A stretch of DNA of 64,000 bases from Candidatus Zymogenaceae bacterium. GTDB lineage: Bacteria > Desulfobacterota > Zymogenia > Zymogenales > Zymogenaceae. The DNA lies in NCBI GenBank assembly GCA_016933535.1, contig JAFGAS010000061.1, forward strand, positions 62,001 through 126,000, in the 5' to 3' direction. A program made the position numbers and the translations under genes. The notes below the pieces were generated by a model. The model searched no databases. It saw only the letters and a program-made list of their open reading frames with translations, and was not told where the DNA came from. Each line of letters opens with the position of its first letter. The first letter of the stretch is position 1. Positions 36,318 to 44,835 of the stretch are shown here, piece by piece.

Positions 36318-36520
36318 AGGATCGGGGCACGGGCAAACGGGAAATTAAAGAGAAAGCGGCCGAGGCCGCCCGCCCGCCCCGCGGGAAATCCCCGAAATCC
36401 GCAGATACGGTAATCCCCGTTTGCCTCGGCGAGTTCGGGATCGACGAGGCACAGAATTTTAGTCCTCTCTGGGAGGCGACCTGGTCTCAGGACGTGCGCG
36501 GAAAAGTCATAAAGAAGTAA
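36314..36520 (+). CDS. Small basic protein of unknown function
   Basis: 68 residues, starting at ATG 36314 (ATGA overlap with the YihY-type gene) behind GGGGAGAAG. The N-terminal half is Lys/Arg/Ala/Pro-rich, the second half hydrophobic-acidic (PVCLGEFGIDEAQNFSPLW). I do not recognise it. Coupling to the upstream gene and a good ribosome site argue that it is real. 149 bp of gene-free DNA follow. Confidence 0.5.
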   Translation: MKDRGTGKREIKEKAAEAARPPRGKSPKSADTVIPVCLGEFGIDEAQNFSPLWEATWSQDVRGKVIKK

Positions 36521-36669
36521 CGGCGTCATTCAGTTACCCCAACTATGTGCTTTTCGAGAAGGCCGTGGGCGGGAACTATATTTCCCGCCGATTGTCAAAA
36601 AAGACTGGACACCTGCCGTGTTGTATGCTATACAGAAAATGGGGCATATCCTTAAAATAGTGACGGCGG

Positions 36670-37314
36670 ATGCAGAGAGCCAGATATATTGTACTGGAAG
36701 GCCCTATCGGTGTGGGGAAGACATCGCTGGCTTCCCGGCTGGCCGAGGAATTCGAGGCCAGGACGCTCTTTGAGAATGTCGAAGAGAACCCGTTCTTAAA
36801 AGAATTCTATCACGATCGAAAAAAGAACGCGTTCAAGGCACAGCTCTACTTTCTCCTCTCCCGGTACCAACAGCAGGTCGATCTCGTTCAGACCGATCTT
36901 TTTCAGAAGACGGCCGTCGGTGATTACCTGTTCGCAAAGGATCGCATCTTTGCGGGCCTCAACCTCGACCGGGACGAACTTGACCTGTATGACGAGCTGT
37001 ACCGGATTTTGAGCCCCCGTATCCCTCGGCCGGATCTCGTTATCTACCTTTCGGCAGATATAGAGACCCTCAAGAAGCGGATTCGGGGTAGGGCGAAACC
37101 ATACGAGAGGAATCTCGACACCGGCTACCTCTCGCAGGTGGTTTCGGCCTATAACGACTTCTTTTTTCACTACGACGAGACGCCGCTTCTGGTTATTTCC
37201 ACCACCAATATCGACTTCGTATCCAGAGACAGCGACTTTCAGCAGCTCGTCAAGGAAATCAAGGAATTCAGAACGGGAACCCAATACTTCGTGCCGCTTG
37301 GATCCACTCCATAA
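36670..37314 (+). CDS. Deoxynucleoside kinase (deoxyadenosine/deoxyguanosine kinase type)
   Basis: 214-residue kinase phosphorylating deoxynucleosides with ATP or a similar donor, for dNTP salvage. P-loop EGPIGVGKTS (Lys17), the FENVEENPFLKEFY segment that places the substrate-binding Glu, the FAKDRIFA motif (the conserved Asp-Arg), and the Arg-rich lid KKRIRGRAKPYER. Length and motifs fit the bacterial dAK/dGK family. It precedes panBCD, a linkage I recall from other Gram-negative genomes. Weak Shine-Dalgarno GACGGCGG. Confidence 0.93.
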   Translation: MQRARYIVLEGPIGVGKTSLASRLAEEFEARTLFENVEENPFLKEFYHDRKKNAFKAQLYFLLSRYQQQVDLVQTDLFQKTAVGDYLFAKDRIFAGLNLDRDELDLYDELYRILSPRIPRPDLVIYLSADIETLKKRIRGRAKPYERNLDTGYLSQVVSAYNDFFFHYDETPLLVISTTNIDFVSRDSDFQQLVKEIKEFRTGTQYFVPLGSTP

Positions 37315-37557
37315 TCCGAACAATGGGAGCCAAAGCACTATAAGGCAAATCGGCCTTATCTGCCATGCTTCCCATTACGATGAAGTGAGGGACTGGGACG
37401 GAAGAGAAGGATGGGCTATACTGAGACGAGTCAAACGGAAAACCCGTCGCCGGGTCGACGGGAATCGTAGGGGGTAGCGCCCCAAACATCGGCCGGCCGC
37501 TCTTTTCGGCGGACCGATGCCCGTTGACCGCCTCATGATAGGTCCACTATCGAATCC
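37315..37557 (+). other. Hairpin-rich non-coding stretch (possible structured RNA or long 3' UTR)
   Basis: After the kinase stop, several hairpins are stacked on the plus strand. A nested hairpin has AATGGGA (37322-37328) with TCCCATT (37370-37376) enclosing ATAAGGC (37340-37346) with GCCTTAT (37353-37359). Others are CCCGTCG (37443-37449) with CGACGGG (37456-37462), and CATCGG (37487-37492) with CCGATG (37514-37519). An intrinsic terminator follows at 37558-37597. No coding frame, tRNA, SRP, tmRNA or RNase P signature is seen. It could be a 3' UTR, an sRNA, or part of a regulatory leader for panB. Confidence 0.35.
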
Positions 37558-37597
37558 AAACCCCCGTGTCCAATCCTCAATCGGCACGGGGGTTTTT
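37558..37597 (+). terminator. Rho-independent terminator before panB
   Basis: An 11-bp stem AAACCCCCGTG (37558-37568) with CACGGGGGTTT (37585-37595), 16-nt loop, ending in TTTTT. It separates the deoxynucleoside kinase transcript from panB 237 bp further on. 37598-37833 shows no gene. Confidence 0.85.
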
Positions 37598-37833
37598 GCG
37601 TCTATGCGAAATCCCGTCTCACGCTTCGACCCGGAAGGGCGGCCCGAATGACCGTGCCTTGCCGAGGTCGGGCGCGACAGGTAGGACAACGGGGTTTGGC
37701 CCGGCAGGAGATCGGGCGTATGGACAAATAAACCGCAGATAGCTATTCTCGATGGTCCCCGCAGCTACGCTCCGTGCTTGGGTGGGTACCGGCGTATATT
37801 TCCTGAATTCTCTTTCTCAATAGGGGAAAAGCC

Positions 37834-38646
37834 ATGACTCAGGATAAGATCACGATTCTCGACCTTGGGCGGATGAAGGCCGAGGGCAGTAAGATTACAA
37901 TGATTACGGCGTATGACTATCCGTTTGCGAAGATATTCTCGGATGCCGGGGTGGACGTGATCCTCGTGGGGGACAGTGTCGGCAATGTTTTCTCCGGATA
38001 CGACTCGACGCTTCCGGTCACGATGGACGAGATGATCTATCATACAAAGGCTGTGGTCCGATCCAATCCCCGGGCGCTTGTGGTCGGCGACATGCCGTTC
38101 ATGAGTTACCACGTCTCCACGGAGGAGACCGTGCGAAACGCCGGACGATTTCTCAAGGAAGGCGGGGCGCAGACGGTCAAGCTAGAGGGGGGCATCAACA
38201 TCAAGGAGCGGATCAAGGCCGTTACCGATATGGACATCCCCGTCATGGGGCATATCGGGCTGACCCCCCAGTCTGTTCACCGGATGGGGGGGTTCAAGGT
38301 GCAGGGAAAGGACGATAAGAGCCGCAGGAAACTCATAGAGGATGCCCAGGCCGTCGAGGACGCCGGGGCCTACGCGGTCGTCCTGGAGGCGATACCCGCC
38401 GACCTGGCCAAGGATATTACGGCGATGCTCACGATTCCTACCATCGGCATCGGTGCGGGGGCAGACTGTGACGGGCAGGTGCTGGTTATGCACGATATCC
38501 TGGGGCTTACCTACGGCAGGAGGCCCAAATTCGTTAAGGAATACGGTAACCTCAAGGAAGCGGCGGATGCCTCGGTCAAGGAGTTCATCGCCGAGGTGCG
38601 GGAGGGGCGTTTTCCTACCGCCGAATATACATACGAGGTCAAGTGA
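37834..38646 (+). CDS. panB: 3-methyl-2-oxobutanoate hydroxymethyltransferase
   Basis: First committed step of pantothenate synthesis: transfers hydroxymethyl from 5,10-methylene-THF to ketoisovalerate, giving ketopantoate. 270 residues, normal for the family. Motifs: ITAYDYPFAKIFSDAGVD, VGDSVGNVFSGYDSTLPVT, VGDMPFMSY (metal Asp), KLEGG, GHIGLTPQSVH, and IGIGAG near the active site. Ribosome site AGGGGA before ATG 37834. panC starts 66 bp downstream and panD overlaps panC, forming a panBCD cluster. Confidence 0.97.
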   Translation: MTQDKITILDLGRMKAEGSKITMITAYDYPFAKIFSDAGVDVILVGDSVGNVFSGYDSTLPVTMDEMIYHTKAVVRSNPRALVVGDMPFMSYHVSTEETVRNAGRFLKEGGAQTVKLEGGINIKERIKAVTDMDIPVMGHIGLTPQSVHRMGGFKVQGKDDKSRRKLIEDAQAVEDAGAYAVVLEAIPADLAKDITAMLTIPTIGIGAGADCDGQVLVMHDILGLTYGRRPKFVKEYGNLKEAADASVKEFIAEVREGRFPTAEYTYEVK

Positions 38647-38711
38647 GCAGGGATTGGTAGACAGGCCTTTCCGGATGGACAGGCGATAGCGTTTTTCGAG
38701 GGAGAGCACAC

Positions 38712-39575
38712 ATGGAGATTATCGAGCGAATCAAAGATATGCAGGCGTATTCCCAGGATCTGCGCGTGGAGGGCAAGGTCATCTCTTTTGTCCCCACCAT
38801 GGGGTATCTCCATGAGGGGCACCTGTCCCTTATGAAGGAGGGAAGAAAGCGGGCGGACGTGCTGGTGGTATCGGTCTTTGTCAACCCCACCCAGTTCGGC
38901 CCAAAGGAGGACCTGGCCAAGTATCCGCGAGACTTTGATCGGGATAGGTCGATGATGGAAACGGTCGGGGTGGATGTCGTGTTTGCCCCCACCGTGGAAG
39001 AGATGTACCCCGACGGCTATCAGACCTATGTCGAGGTGGACGAAGTAACCAAAAACCTCTGCGGGATGGCCCGGGCCGGGCATTTCAGGGGCGTTGCCAC
39101 GGTCTGCGCGAAACTCTTTCACTGCGTACTGCCGCACATTGCGCTGTTCGGCAGAAAGGATTTTCAGCAGCTCAGGGTAATAGAGCGAATGGTCAAGGAC
39201 ATGAACATGGACGTGGGCATTATCGGCATGCCGATCGTGCGGGAGCCGGACGGCATGGCGATGAGCTCCCGAAACGAGTACCTCAATCCAAAGGAGCGCA
39301 AGGCCGCTTTATGTCTCGTCAAGGCGATAACGGCCTGCCGCGAACTCTTCGACAATGGGGAGCGGCGTGTGGGGGCGCTGTTGGATCGGGCGGTCGGCGT
39401 AGTCATGAACGAGGAGACGGCCCGCATTGATTATATCAGGTTAGCTCATACCGAAACACTCAATGATCTTGTTGGTGTCGTGTGGGAAAAGGCCCTTTTG
39501 GCCCTGGCGGTCTATATCGGCTCGACCCGCCTCATCGACAACACCGTATTAGGGGAGGAATTCGAAAAATGTTGA
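38712..39575 (+). CDS. panC: Pantothenate synthetase
   Basis: ATP-dependent condensation of pantoate and beta-alanine through a pantoyl-adenylate. 287 residues. Visible signatures: [14 protein letters not shown] (the class I HxGH-type motif), [31 protein letters not shown], and [13 protein letters not shown] (the KMSKS-like loop with Met-Ser-Ser-Arg-Asn). Ribosome site GAGGGAGAG. Its last codons overlap the panD start by 7 nt. Stop at 39573-39575. Confidence 0.97.
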   Translation: MEIIERIKDMQAYSQDLRVEGKVISFVPTMGYLHEGHLSLMKEGRKRADVLVVSVFVNPTQFGPKEDLAKYPRDFDRDRSMMETVGVDVVFAPTVEEMYPDGYQTYVEVDEVTKNLCGMARAGHFRGVATVCAKLFHCVLPHIALFGRKDFQQLRVIERMVKDMNMDVGIIGMPIVREPDGMAMSSRNEYLNPKERKAALCLVKAITACRELFDNGERRVGALLDRAVGVVMNEETARIDYIRLAHTETLNDLVGVVWEKALLALAVYIGSTRLIDNTVLGEEFEKC

Positions 39576-39967
39576 GATCAATCTGTAAATCGAAGATCCA
39601 CCGAGCCACGGTAACCTGTGCGGACATCGACTACGAGGGAAGCATCACCATCGACCGCAACCTGATGGACGCCGCCGACCTCATCCCCTATGAGGAGGTC
39701 TGGATCTATGATGTCACCAACGGCAACCGCCTGCAGACCTATGTCATCGAGGGGGAGGCCGGGTCCGGCACCATCGGGATCAACGGCGCCGCGGCCAAGC
39801 TGATACACCGGGGCGATCTGGTCATCATCGCGGCGTTTGCCATGATGGAAGATGCCCAGGCCAGGGGCTATATACCCAAACACATCCTCGTGGACGAGAA
39901 GAACAGGGTCATAAAAGACCTGCTACCCCGGTACGGGGAGCTCAAAAAAATGACCGCCGTCAAATAG
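39569..39967 (+). CDS. panD: Aspartate 1-decarboxylase (pyruvoyl enzyme)
   Basis: 132-residue proenzyme that makes beta-alanine from aspartate for pantothenate. The self-cleavage site Gly24-Ser25 (YEGSITID) is present; Ser25 becomes the pyruvoyl group. The remaining landmarks are [22 protein letters not shown] and [13 protein letters not shown] use ATG 39569, behind GGGAGGA and overlapping the panC end; a longer frame upstream lies inside panC. It completes the panBCD set, making the pathway self-sufficient for beta-alanine. Confidence 0.97.
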   Translation: MLRSICKSKIHRATVTCADIDYEGSITIDRNLMDAADLIPYEEVWIYDVTNGNRLQTYVIEGEAGSGTIGINGAAAKLIHRGDLVIIAAFAMMEDAQARGYIPKHILVDEKNRVIKDLLPRYGELKKMTAVK

Positions 39968-40289
39968 GTCCGGCTCGAGTTTCTTAGGTCGACCTGTCGG
40001 CCGCTGCGCATGGTACATAAGCCCAATCGGGCGCGGCCACGGCGATTGTCCATACCCCTCTCGGACGTCAACGGCGGCGGTCTCATAGGGGTTATTGGCG
40101 TCACCTGCAGATAAATGAGTATCAGGAGGGTCAAGTTTCTTCCGTAGACGAAACACGCGTCCGTGATCCGCATAAATCTTTTCAAATCCGAATAATCTGT
40201 GCTACAATTCCATTGAGCGCCCCTTCGGGGGTAGTGATGAAGGATATTGTATGGTATAAATCGCCTTTTTCAGGCTGCGGAGACATACT
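39968..40289 (+). other. Gene-free gap with small GC hairpin
   Basis: 322 bp. CCCC-TTCG-GGGG hairpin near 40221-40232 and TACAAT (40203-40208) with a poor -35 (TTTTCA). Ribosome site GGAGA precedes the next ATG. Nothing else recognised. Confidence 0.4.
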
Positions 40290-40814
40290 ATGAAACGACC
40301 AGTATTATCGGCCGTCATCCTCTTGATTCTTTTTGTTGTGCTGCCGCTTTTTGCCGCGGATATGCCCGACACTACGGGCGCCAGGGAGGGCAAAATTCGG
40401 GGAAGCGTCGGGATCGGGCCGGGAACCGTGGGGGGTTCCTCGCTGATCGTATTTCCAATCGCTATGCCCTGGATAGATACGGGTATCGACGTCGCTGACG
40501 GCGACATTGTGACGATTGCCGCAACGCCGGCAAAAAACCATCCCCCCTGCGACGGAAGAACGGGCTGCCCCCCCTATCGGGAAGCGGACGCCGTGATCGT
40601 TGACGGGGCGCTGGGCAAGGGACTCACCGCGCTGGTGGGCCGGGTCGGCACCGAAGGAAAACCCTTTTCGATAGGCGAGAAATACGATGGATCCGTTCCC
40701 GGTACGGGGAGGCTCTATCTGGGCTATAACGACTGCTGGGCCTGCTGGGGCAACAACACCGGGGCGTTTGACGTGACGATCGCGGTGAAAAGAAATAACG
40801 AAGAACCGGAGTAA
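40290..40814 (+). CDS. Secreted PA-IL (LecA)-like carbohydrate-binding protein
   Basis: 174 residues with a Sec signal (LSAVILLILFVVLPLFAAD). The mature part fits the beta-sandwich PA-IL/LecA lectin family: WIDTGIDVADGDIVTIAA (first strand pair), ALVGRVGTEGKPFSIGE and LYLGYNDCWACWGNNTGAF, the last matching the LGYND...NN-G-F loop that holds calcium and sugar in LecA. Four Cys suggest disulphides. The lectin call is family-level only and no sugar can be named. Ribosome site CGGAGA. Next gene is 97 bp away and unrelated. Confidence 0.62.
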   Translation: MKRPVLSAVILLILFVVLPLFAADMPDTTGAREGKIRGSVGIGPGTVGGSSLIVFPIAMPWIDTGIDVADGDIVTIAATPAKNHPPCDGRTGCPPYREADAVIVDGALGKGLTALVGRVGTEGKPFSIGEKYDGSVPGTGRLYLGYNDCWACWGNNTGAFDVTIAVKRNNEEPE

Positions 40815-40911
40815 GGAGACAGGTATCGCGACGCCATATTCGATTATGTCGTGCTTGAGTCAGGCAAATAGTCCCGCCGCCGCCCTGTTTGACCAAGAAA
40901 GGAAGATATCT

Positions 40912-41304
40912 ATGAGTGACGACAGATACGAGCGCGGGCTGAAAAAACTCGCGGAAATAGACGGTGAGGCCGGAGAGCGGGTAATCGAGAGCCTGAAGGA
41001 TGTCGCGCCGGACCTTGCGCGGTATACGATCGAATTTGCGTTCGGGGAAGTGTTCAGCCGTCCGGGGCTCGATCTGAGATCGAGGGAGATAGCCACGGTA
41101 GCGGCCCTCACCGCACTGGGGACCGCCGCTCCCCAATTAAAGGTCCATATCAACGCCGCCCTCAACGTCGGCTGCACGCGTCAGGAGATAATCGAAATCA
41201 TTATTCAGATGGCCGTATACGCCGGATTTCCGGCGGCTCTCAACGGCGCATTCGCGGCAAAGGAAGTCTTTGATGAGTGGGATAAGTCCGATTCCGATCA
41301 CTAG
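40912..41304 (+). CDS. Carboxymuconolactone decarboxylase-family protein
   Basis: 131 residues from ATG 40912 (ribosome site AAGGAAG). The fold's helices are clear: DLRSREIATVAALTALG, HINAALNVGCTRQEIIEIII and AALNGAFAAKEVF. It resembles CMD proteins such as PcaC/YurZ rather than AhpD, because the redox CxxC is absent (only one Cys, NVGCTRQE). Roles range from decarboxylase to peroxide-handling; none can be assigned. The GTG-type upstream extension is rejected. Confidence 0.85.
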   Translation: MSDDRYERGLKKLAEIDGEAGERVIESLKDVAPDLARYTIEFAFGEVFSRPGLDLRSREIATVAALTALGTAAPQLKVHINAALNVGCTRQEIIEIIIQMAVYAGFPAALNGAFAAKEVFDEWDKSDSDH

Positions 41305-41578
41305 ATGATTTGATCCAACCGCGAATCGTCCCCTCCGGACAACAAAGATCTTGCGGGCAACAGCCGAAAAGAGAGACGCGAATAGCTGAAGACCCGTGTT
41401 ACGCACATCGGCCTTGAGCGGAGACCTAAAAGGGCGCCGCTTACAGCCCCCGTTGAAGACGGAAGTCGTTCCCGCCGCTAATTCCCCGTTCGGCCGCACG
41501 ATTGACGGAAAAAAGTATTGCGCCGATAGAAGAAATCAGGTATGAAAGTAGTATCTGGCGAAATGAAGAGGGCCTGTA

Positions 41579-41827
41579 ATGCCGGCGTTTTACCGTGTTG
41601 ACGGTTTTAAGATTTATTCTCATCTGGACACCGAGACAACCGAAAAATTTTTTAACGAGATAAAATCACGAGGGCTCCTTCCGCCGGTCGACAAGATCAA
41701 GAAATACGCCTCGCTTCACAAAATGGATTTTGACGGAACCAGTTGGAGCGTGGCGATTATGCATTCGGAGAGCACCATCTTTATCGATAGAATTATTCGA
41801 GAACGTTATAACCCTCGAAAAGAATAA
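41579..41827 (+). CDS. Small conserved-looking hypothetical protein
   Basis: 82 residues, no signal or membrane segment: acidic and basic residues alternate with short hydrophobic patches (MPAFYRVDGFKIYSHLD, SWSVAIMHSESTIFIDRII). Ribosome site GAGGG lies about ten bases before the ATG. A weak promoter-like TTGACG-N17-GATAGA at 41502-41530 precedes it. The gap 41305-41578 has nothing else. I do not recognise the family. Confidence 0.5.
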   Translation: MPAFYRVDGFKIYSHLDTETTEKFFNEIKSRGLLPPVDKIKKYASLHKMDFDGTSWSVAIMHSESTIFIDRIIRERYNPRKE

Positions 41828-42101
41828 TCGAAGCGATCTCCTTTCGGGATGGACATAAACTGAATGATGGAGGGGGTATGCCGCTTTTTTTCACCTTTCC
41901 TTATATCGCTCTCCCCCCTTCATGACCTCGCCGGGACATAGCCGAATTGACGATTATTTTCACGTCCCGCAAAATAATGTACACCCTATTCTATTGAAAA
42001 CCTTTTATGTTCGCCCCTATTTTCCGCAAATCCGGCAAGGGATTGAATACTTTAAGCCGCAGTTGCGATAAATGGCTTGTATAACCGACAGTTACATGTT
42101 A

Positions 42102-42118
42102 TGTCGCATGTTGCGACA
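42102..42118. promoter_or_regulatory. Palindrome TGTCGCA-TGT-TGCGACA upstream of the V4R gene
   Basis: A 17-bp perfect palindrome with 7-bp arms and 3-bp centre, 93 bp before ATG 42211. Directly upstream, ACATGTTATGT repeats part of the pattern. This is the size and symmetry of a dimeric regulator operator, or of a short hairpin in the leader. The rest of the 383-bp gap (41828-42210) is AT-rich without genes. Confidence 0.4.
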
Positions 42119-42210
42119 CCGTTCTTTCCCGCCACGGCTATTTTGCACTTATGGCACCATATTTGCTTATTTATCAATACGCTACCGCACGCTATTTCCG
42201 GAGGTTTGAA

Positions 42211-42843
42211 ATGACAACGAAAACTTCCCTTACGCACCTGGCTTATCGATCCTGTGTTGACGCTATTGGCGATGTATTGGGCGAAAACGGCAAGAAATCG
42301 GTTCTTCGATTTGCAGGGCTTGGAGACATGATTGAAAACCCTATCGACTACGATCCCGAGGAACGTGTCCCGTATGAGTTTGTAACCAAGCTGTTTGTCG
42401 GGGTGAGAGACATATTGGGCGATAGAGGCTATGAAGCCGTTATGTATCGCGGGGGCGCCTTTGCGGTGAAAAATATCGTGAAGCACTCGCAGCCGCTCCA
42501 GGGCCTTATTGCGATGGATTTTGACCCGGTTGAGAAGCTCAAACTGGGATATCAGGCGTACGTAAGAAATGCCGGTTACGATCCAGAAAAGACGCTGGAG
42601 TATCTTCCGGAAAATAAACAGATTATTAACCATCGACCCGATTGTACCGAATGCGATGAGATTCTGAGAATACACGGGGGAACAAAGGTTTTTACGAAAC
42701 CCTCCTGCGCCTTTATCCGGGGGCTCCTGAAGGGCATCGGGGATTGCTTCGAGAAAGAGATATCGGTCTCGGTGGTGGAAGAGAAGTGCAGGCTCCTTGG
42801 AGACCCGCAATGCCAGTACCGGATAACCTATACATTGAAATAG
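42211..42843 (+). CDS. V4R-domain (4-vinyl reductase-like) small-molecule-binding protein
   Basis: 210 residues from ATG 42211 (GGAGG eight bases upstream; a GTG-type longer frame is rejected). The C-terminal half carries the V4R hallmarks: CAFIRGLLKGIGDCF and the final EEKCRLLGDPQCQYRI, the Cys-x-Leu-x-Gly-Asp-x-x-Cys pattern. DCTECDEILR adds two more Cys in the middle. V4R domains bind small hydrophobic ligands or metals; the N-terminal half resembles the HNOB-like companion part. The second copy of this architecture is at 56090-56680. No operon partner. Confidence 0.75.
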   Translation: MTTKTSLTHLAYRSCVDAIGDVLGENGKKSVLRFAGLGDMIENPIDYDPEERVPYEFVTKLFVGVRDILGDRGYEAVMYRGGAFAVKNIVKHSQPLQGLIAMDFDPVEKLKLGYQAYVRNAGYDPEKTLEYLPENKQIINHRPDCTECDEILRIHGGTKVFTKPSCAFIRGLLKGIGDCFEKEISVSVVEEKCRLLGDPQCQYRITYTLK

Positions 42844-43000
42844 CGATAATGCTGTTTACATCGCGATCGGGAAATCACCGCCGTTTCCAATCGACATCGC
42901 TTCCGGCCGCCGGGTGTAATCGCCGCGGCCCGGTGCCGTCTTTCGGTAACCACCACGGTGGCGCCGTAGCCGGTCCCCATGTGGCGCCTAACGAATAAAA

Positions 43001-43025
43001 AAAGGGGGGATTTTATCCCCCCTTT
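43001..43025. terminator. Bidirectional terminator between V4R gene and rpsU
   Basis: Perfect 11-bp stem AAAGGGGGGAT (43001-43011) with ATCCCCCCTTT (43015-43025), loop TTT. On the minus strand it ends in seven Ts (rpsU side), on the plus strand in TTTCATTTT. The gap 42844-43203 shows nothing else. Confidence 0.9.
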
Positions 43026-43203
43026 CATTTTCGTCGATCTAATCGTCGTGAACGGTGCAACGCGTCTTCTTCTACGGCCGGGTCTCGAAAATACACTGAG
43101 TTGATCGATATATCTTCACACAGTACCGACCGATAAAATCCGGTTGCCCTTCTCTTGATTCCCTATTTGCCCTGATAATCGATATAAACCCAACTCAATC
43201 AAT

Positions 43204-43401
43204 CTACTCAGACTCACGTCTCCGGCGCATCGACTTGATCGACCGTTTCTTGGCCTCGGCTCTTTTGCGTTTCTTCTTGACGCTCGGTTTCTCGTAGAAA
43301 CGGCGTTCCTTCATCTCCTTGAAGAATCCGCTCTTGGCCAGTTTGTTCTTCAGGATCTTGATCGCCTTTTCTATGTCTCTGTCGAGAACCTTTACCTCCA
43401 A
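43204..43401 (-). CDS. rpsU: 30S ribosomal protein S21
   Basis: 65-residue ribosomal protein needed for translation initiation. It has EKPSVKKKRKRAEAKKRS and the Arg-rich tail SMRRRRESE typical of S21, and the central ERRFYEKPSV motif. The only start in frame is TTG 43401 behind AGGGGAGGTGA; the codon just upstream in frame is a TGA. It lies alone, facing a terminator about 180 bp downstream. Confidence 0.95.
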   Translation of the reverse strand: MEVKVLDRDIEKAIKILKNKLAKSGFFKEMKERRFYEKPSVKKKRKRAEAKKRSIKSMRRRRESE

Positions 43402-43615
43402 GGACCGTCACCTCCCCTCTTCCGTATAGAAACAATATTTAAAACGAATGAAAAAAAACAAATCTCTTTCTATCACACCGCGTCCAACAAATCAAGTTTT
43501 TTTTATATCTATCTGCCCGAAAGGAAAGGCTCGATGAAGTAAAGAGAGAATGCCTTGCCGGGGATTCGGAAAGGATCTGATTGGGGTCCGGAAAACACCC
43601 CAAGTAGTTGTTCTC

Positions 43616-43644
43616 TTGACAGAACCGTGTAAGTCTGGTATTTT
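43616..43644 (+). promoter_or_regulatory. Sigma-70 promoter for queH and the following operon
   Basis: TTGACA (43616-43621), 17-bp spacer, TATTTT (43639-43644). Leader about 185 nt to ATG 43836. The 434-bp gap 43402-43835 otherwise has no feature I recognise. Confidence 0.6.
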
Positions 43645-43835
43645 ATTTAAAAATGAGTACCTCTAGTCCCGTCGTACGATGAGCGACCGTTCCCGATCGG
43701 TTAGGGTCGAGGCGATAGCGGCGTTACCCATAACGGCTTTTGGTTCGGAAACCGTCCGCCGTAGCCGGGGGGCTTGGCAGATGCGTGGGCAAGAGACAGT
43801 CAATTTTCGGCTTCTTATCCTGTAATTAGTATAAG

Positions 43836-44426
43836 ATGACACCTACCCAAGAAAACCTACGTCCACGCGTGCTTCTTCACAGCTGCTGTGCCCCGTGCAC
43901 GATCTATCCCTTTGACCGTCTGCAATCGGAGGGGTTTGCCGTAACCGGCTTTTTTTACAATCCCAACATTCACCCATTCTGCGAGTTTGAGAAGAGGCTC
44001 CAGGCGGTGTGTGACTTCTATCGTACGGCCGGTCATGAGCTCCTTATCGATGCCGCTTATGACGTTTCCGCGTTTATAGAGGCGGTCTACGGCTCCGGCG
44101 CCCGACGGTGCGAGACGTGCTGGCGTATGCGGCTGCGGACCGTTGCCCAAATGGGCAGGGAAATTGGGGCCGACGCCGTGACGACAACCCTTCTATTCTC
44201 GATATACCAGGATAACGACACCCTCGCCGGAATAGGCCGGGAGGAGTCCCGGGACGCGGGGGTGGAATTCTACTATGAAGATTTTCGCGCCGGCTGGCGT
44301 GAGGGTCAGCGGCGTGCCAGGGAACTCTCGATCTATCGTCAAAAATACTGCGGCTGCATCTTCAGCGAAGAAGAGCGATACAAGAAGAAGATCGCGGCCC
44401 TCATGGAAACCAAGCGGAGGGCATGA
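43836..44426 (+). CDS. queH: Epoxyqueuosine reductase QueH (DUF208)
   Basis: Last step of queuosine formation in tRNA: reduces epoxyqueuosine without the cobalamin used by QueG. 196 residues with the family cysteine set: HSCCAPC near the N-terminus, the RRCETCWR pair, and QKYCGCIFSEEERY near the C-terminus, which bind an iron-sulphur cluster and a metal. The FFYNPNIHP segment is also characteristic. No Shine-Dalgarno is evident before ATG 43836. Next gene starts three bases after the stop. Confidence 0.95.
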   Translation: MTPTQENLRPRVLLHSCCAPCTIYPFDRLQSEGFAVTGFFYNPNIHPFCEFEKRLQAVCDFYRTAGHELLIDAAYDVSAFIEAVYGSGARRCETCWRMRLRTVAQMGREIGADAVTTTLLFSIYQDNDTLAGIGREESRDAGVEFYYEDFRAGWREGQRRARELSIYRQKYCGCIFSEEERYKKKIAALMETKRRA

Positions 44427-44429
44427 ATG

Positions 44430-44825
44430 ATGAAAAGGAGCCGATTTCCCGGGATTGCGGCAGCCGTCCTTATGGCGGCTTGTTTCGCGATACTCCCGCA
44501 CAGCGGTATCTCCCAAACGTACGAGGGACTTATCGTCGGGACGGTCTTCAATGATACCGACCTATCACCCACCTCCAAGGGGCCGGTAGTGCTGGACGTC
44601 GTGGTCGATCGGCATTTCATGGGACGGATTGAGCCGGGCAAAAACCTCGATATTGCCCTGGAACCCCGGCTTGACCCCTATGACGTGCGGGCATACGTCT
44701 TCGATTATGACGGGAGCTCGTTCTTTACCGCGGTGGACCTTCCCCTGACATACACGGTCGTGGTGCCGATCAGCCATCGGGATAAGCTCTCTTCATTCTG
44801 GATCGCCTTTGAGGGAATTCGCTGA
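44430..44825 (+). CDS. Small exported protein of unknown function
   Basis: 131 residues. ATG 44430 is eight bases from GGAGGG (44416-44421), better spaced than the ATG at 44427. It has a Sec signal peptide (AAAVLMAACFAILPHSGIS). The mature part is a beta-rich stretch (VVLDVVVDRHFMGRIEP, VRAYVFDYDGSSFFTAVD). Placed after queH and 10 bp before the DUF2905 gene. Function unknown. Confidence 0.7.
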   Translation: MKRSRFPGIAAAVLMAACFAILPHSGISQTYEGLIVGTVFNDTDLSPTSKGPVVLDVVVDRHFMGRIEPGKNLDIALEPRLDPYDVRAYVFDYDGSSFFTAVDLPLTYTVVVPISHRDKLSSFWIAFEGIR

Positions 44826-44835
44826 CGGGTAAGTG

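Noticed and set aside
37315-37557. A tRNA, tmRNA, SRP RNA or RNase P RNA in the hairpin-rich gap before panB
   Set aside because: None of the conserved sequence blocks of those RNAs is present; only generic hairpins are seen.
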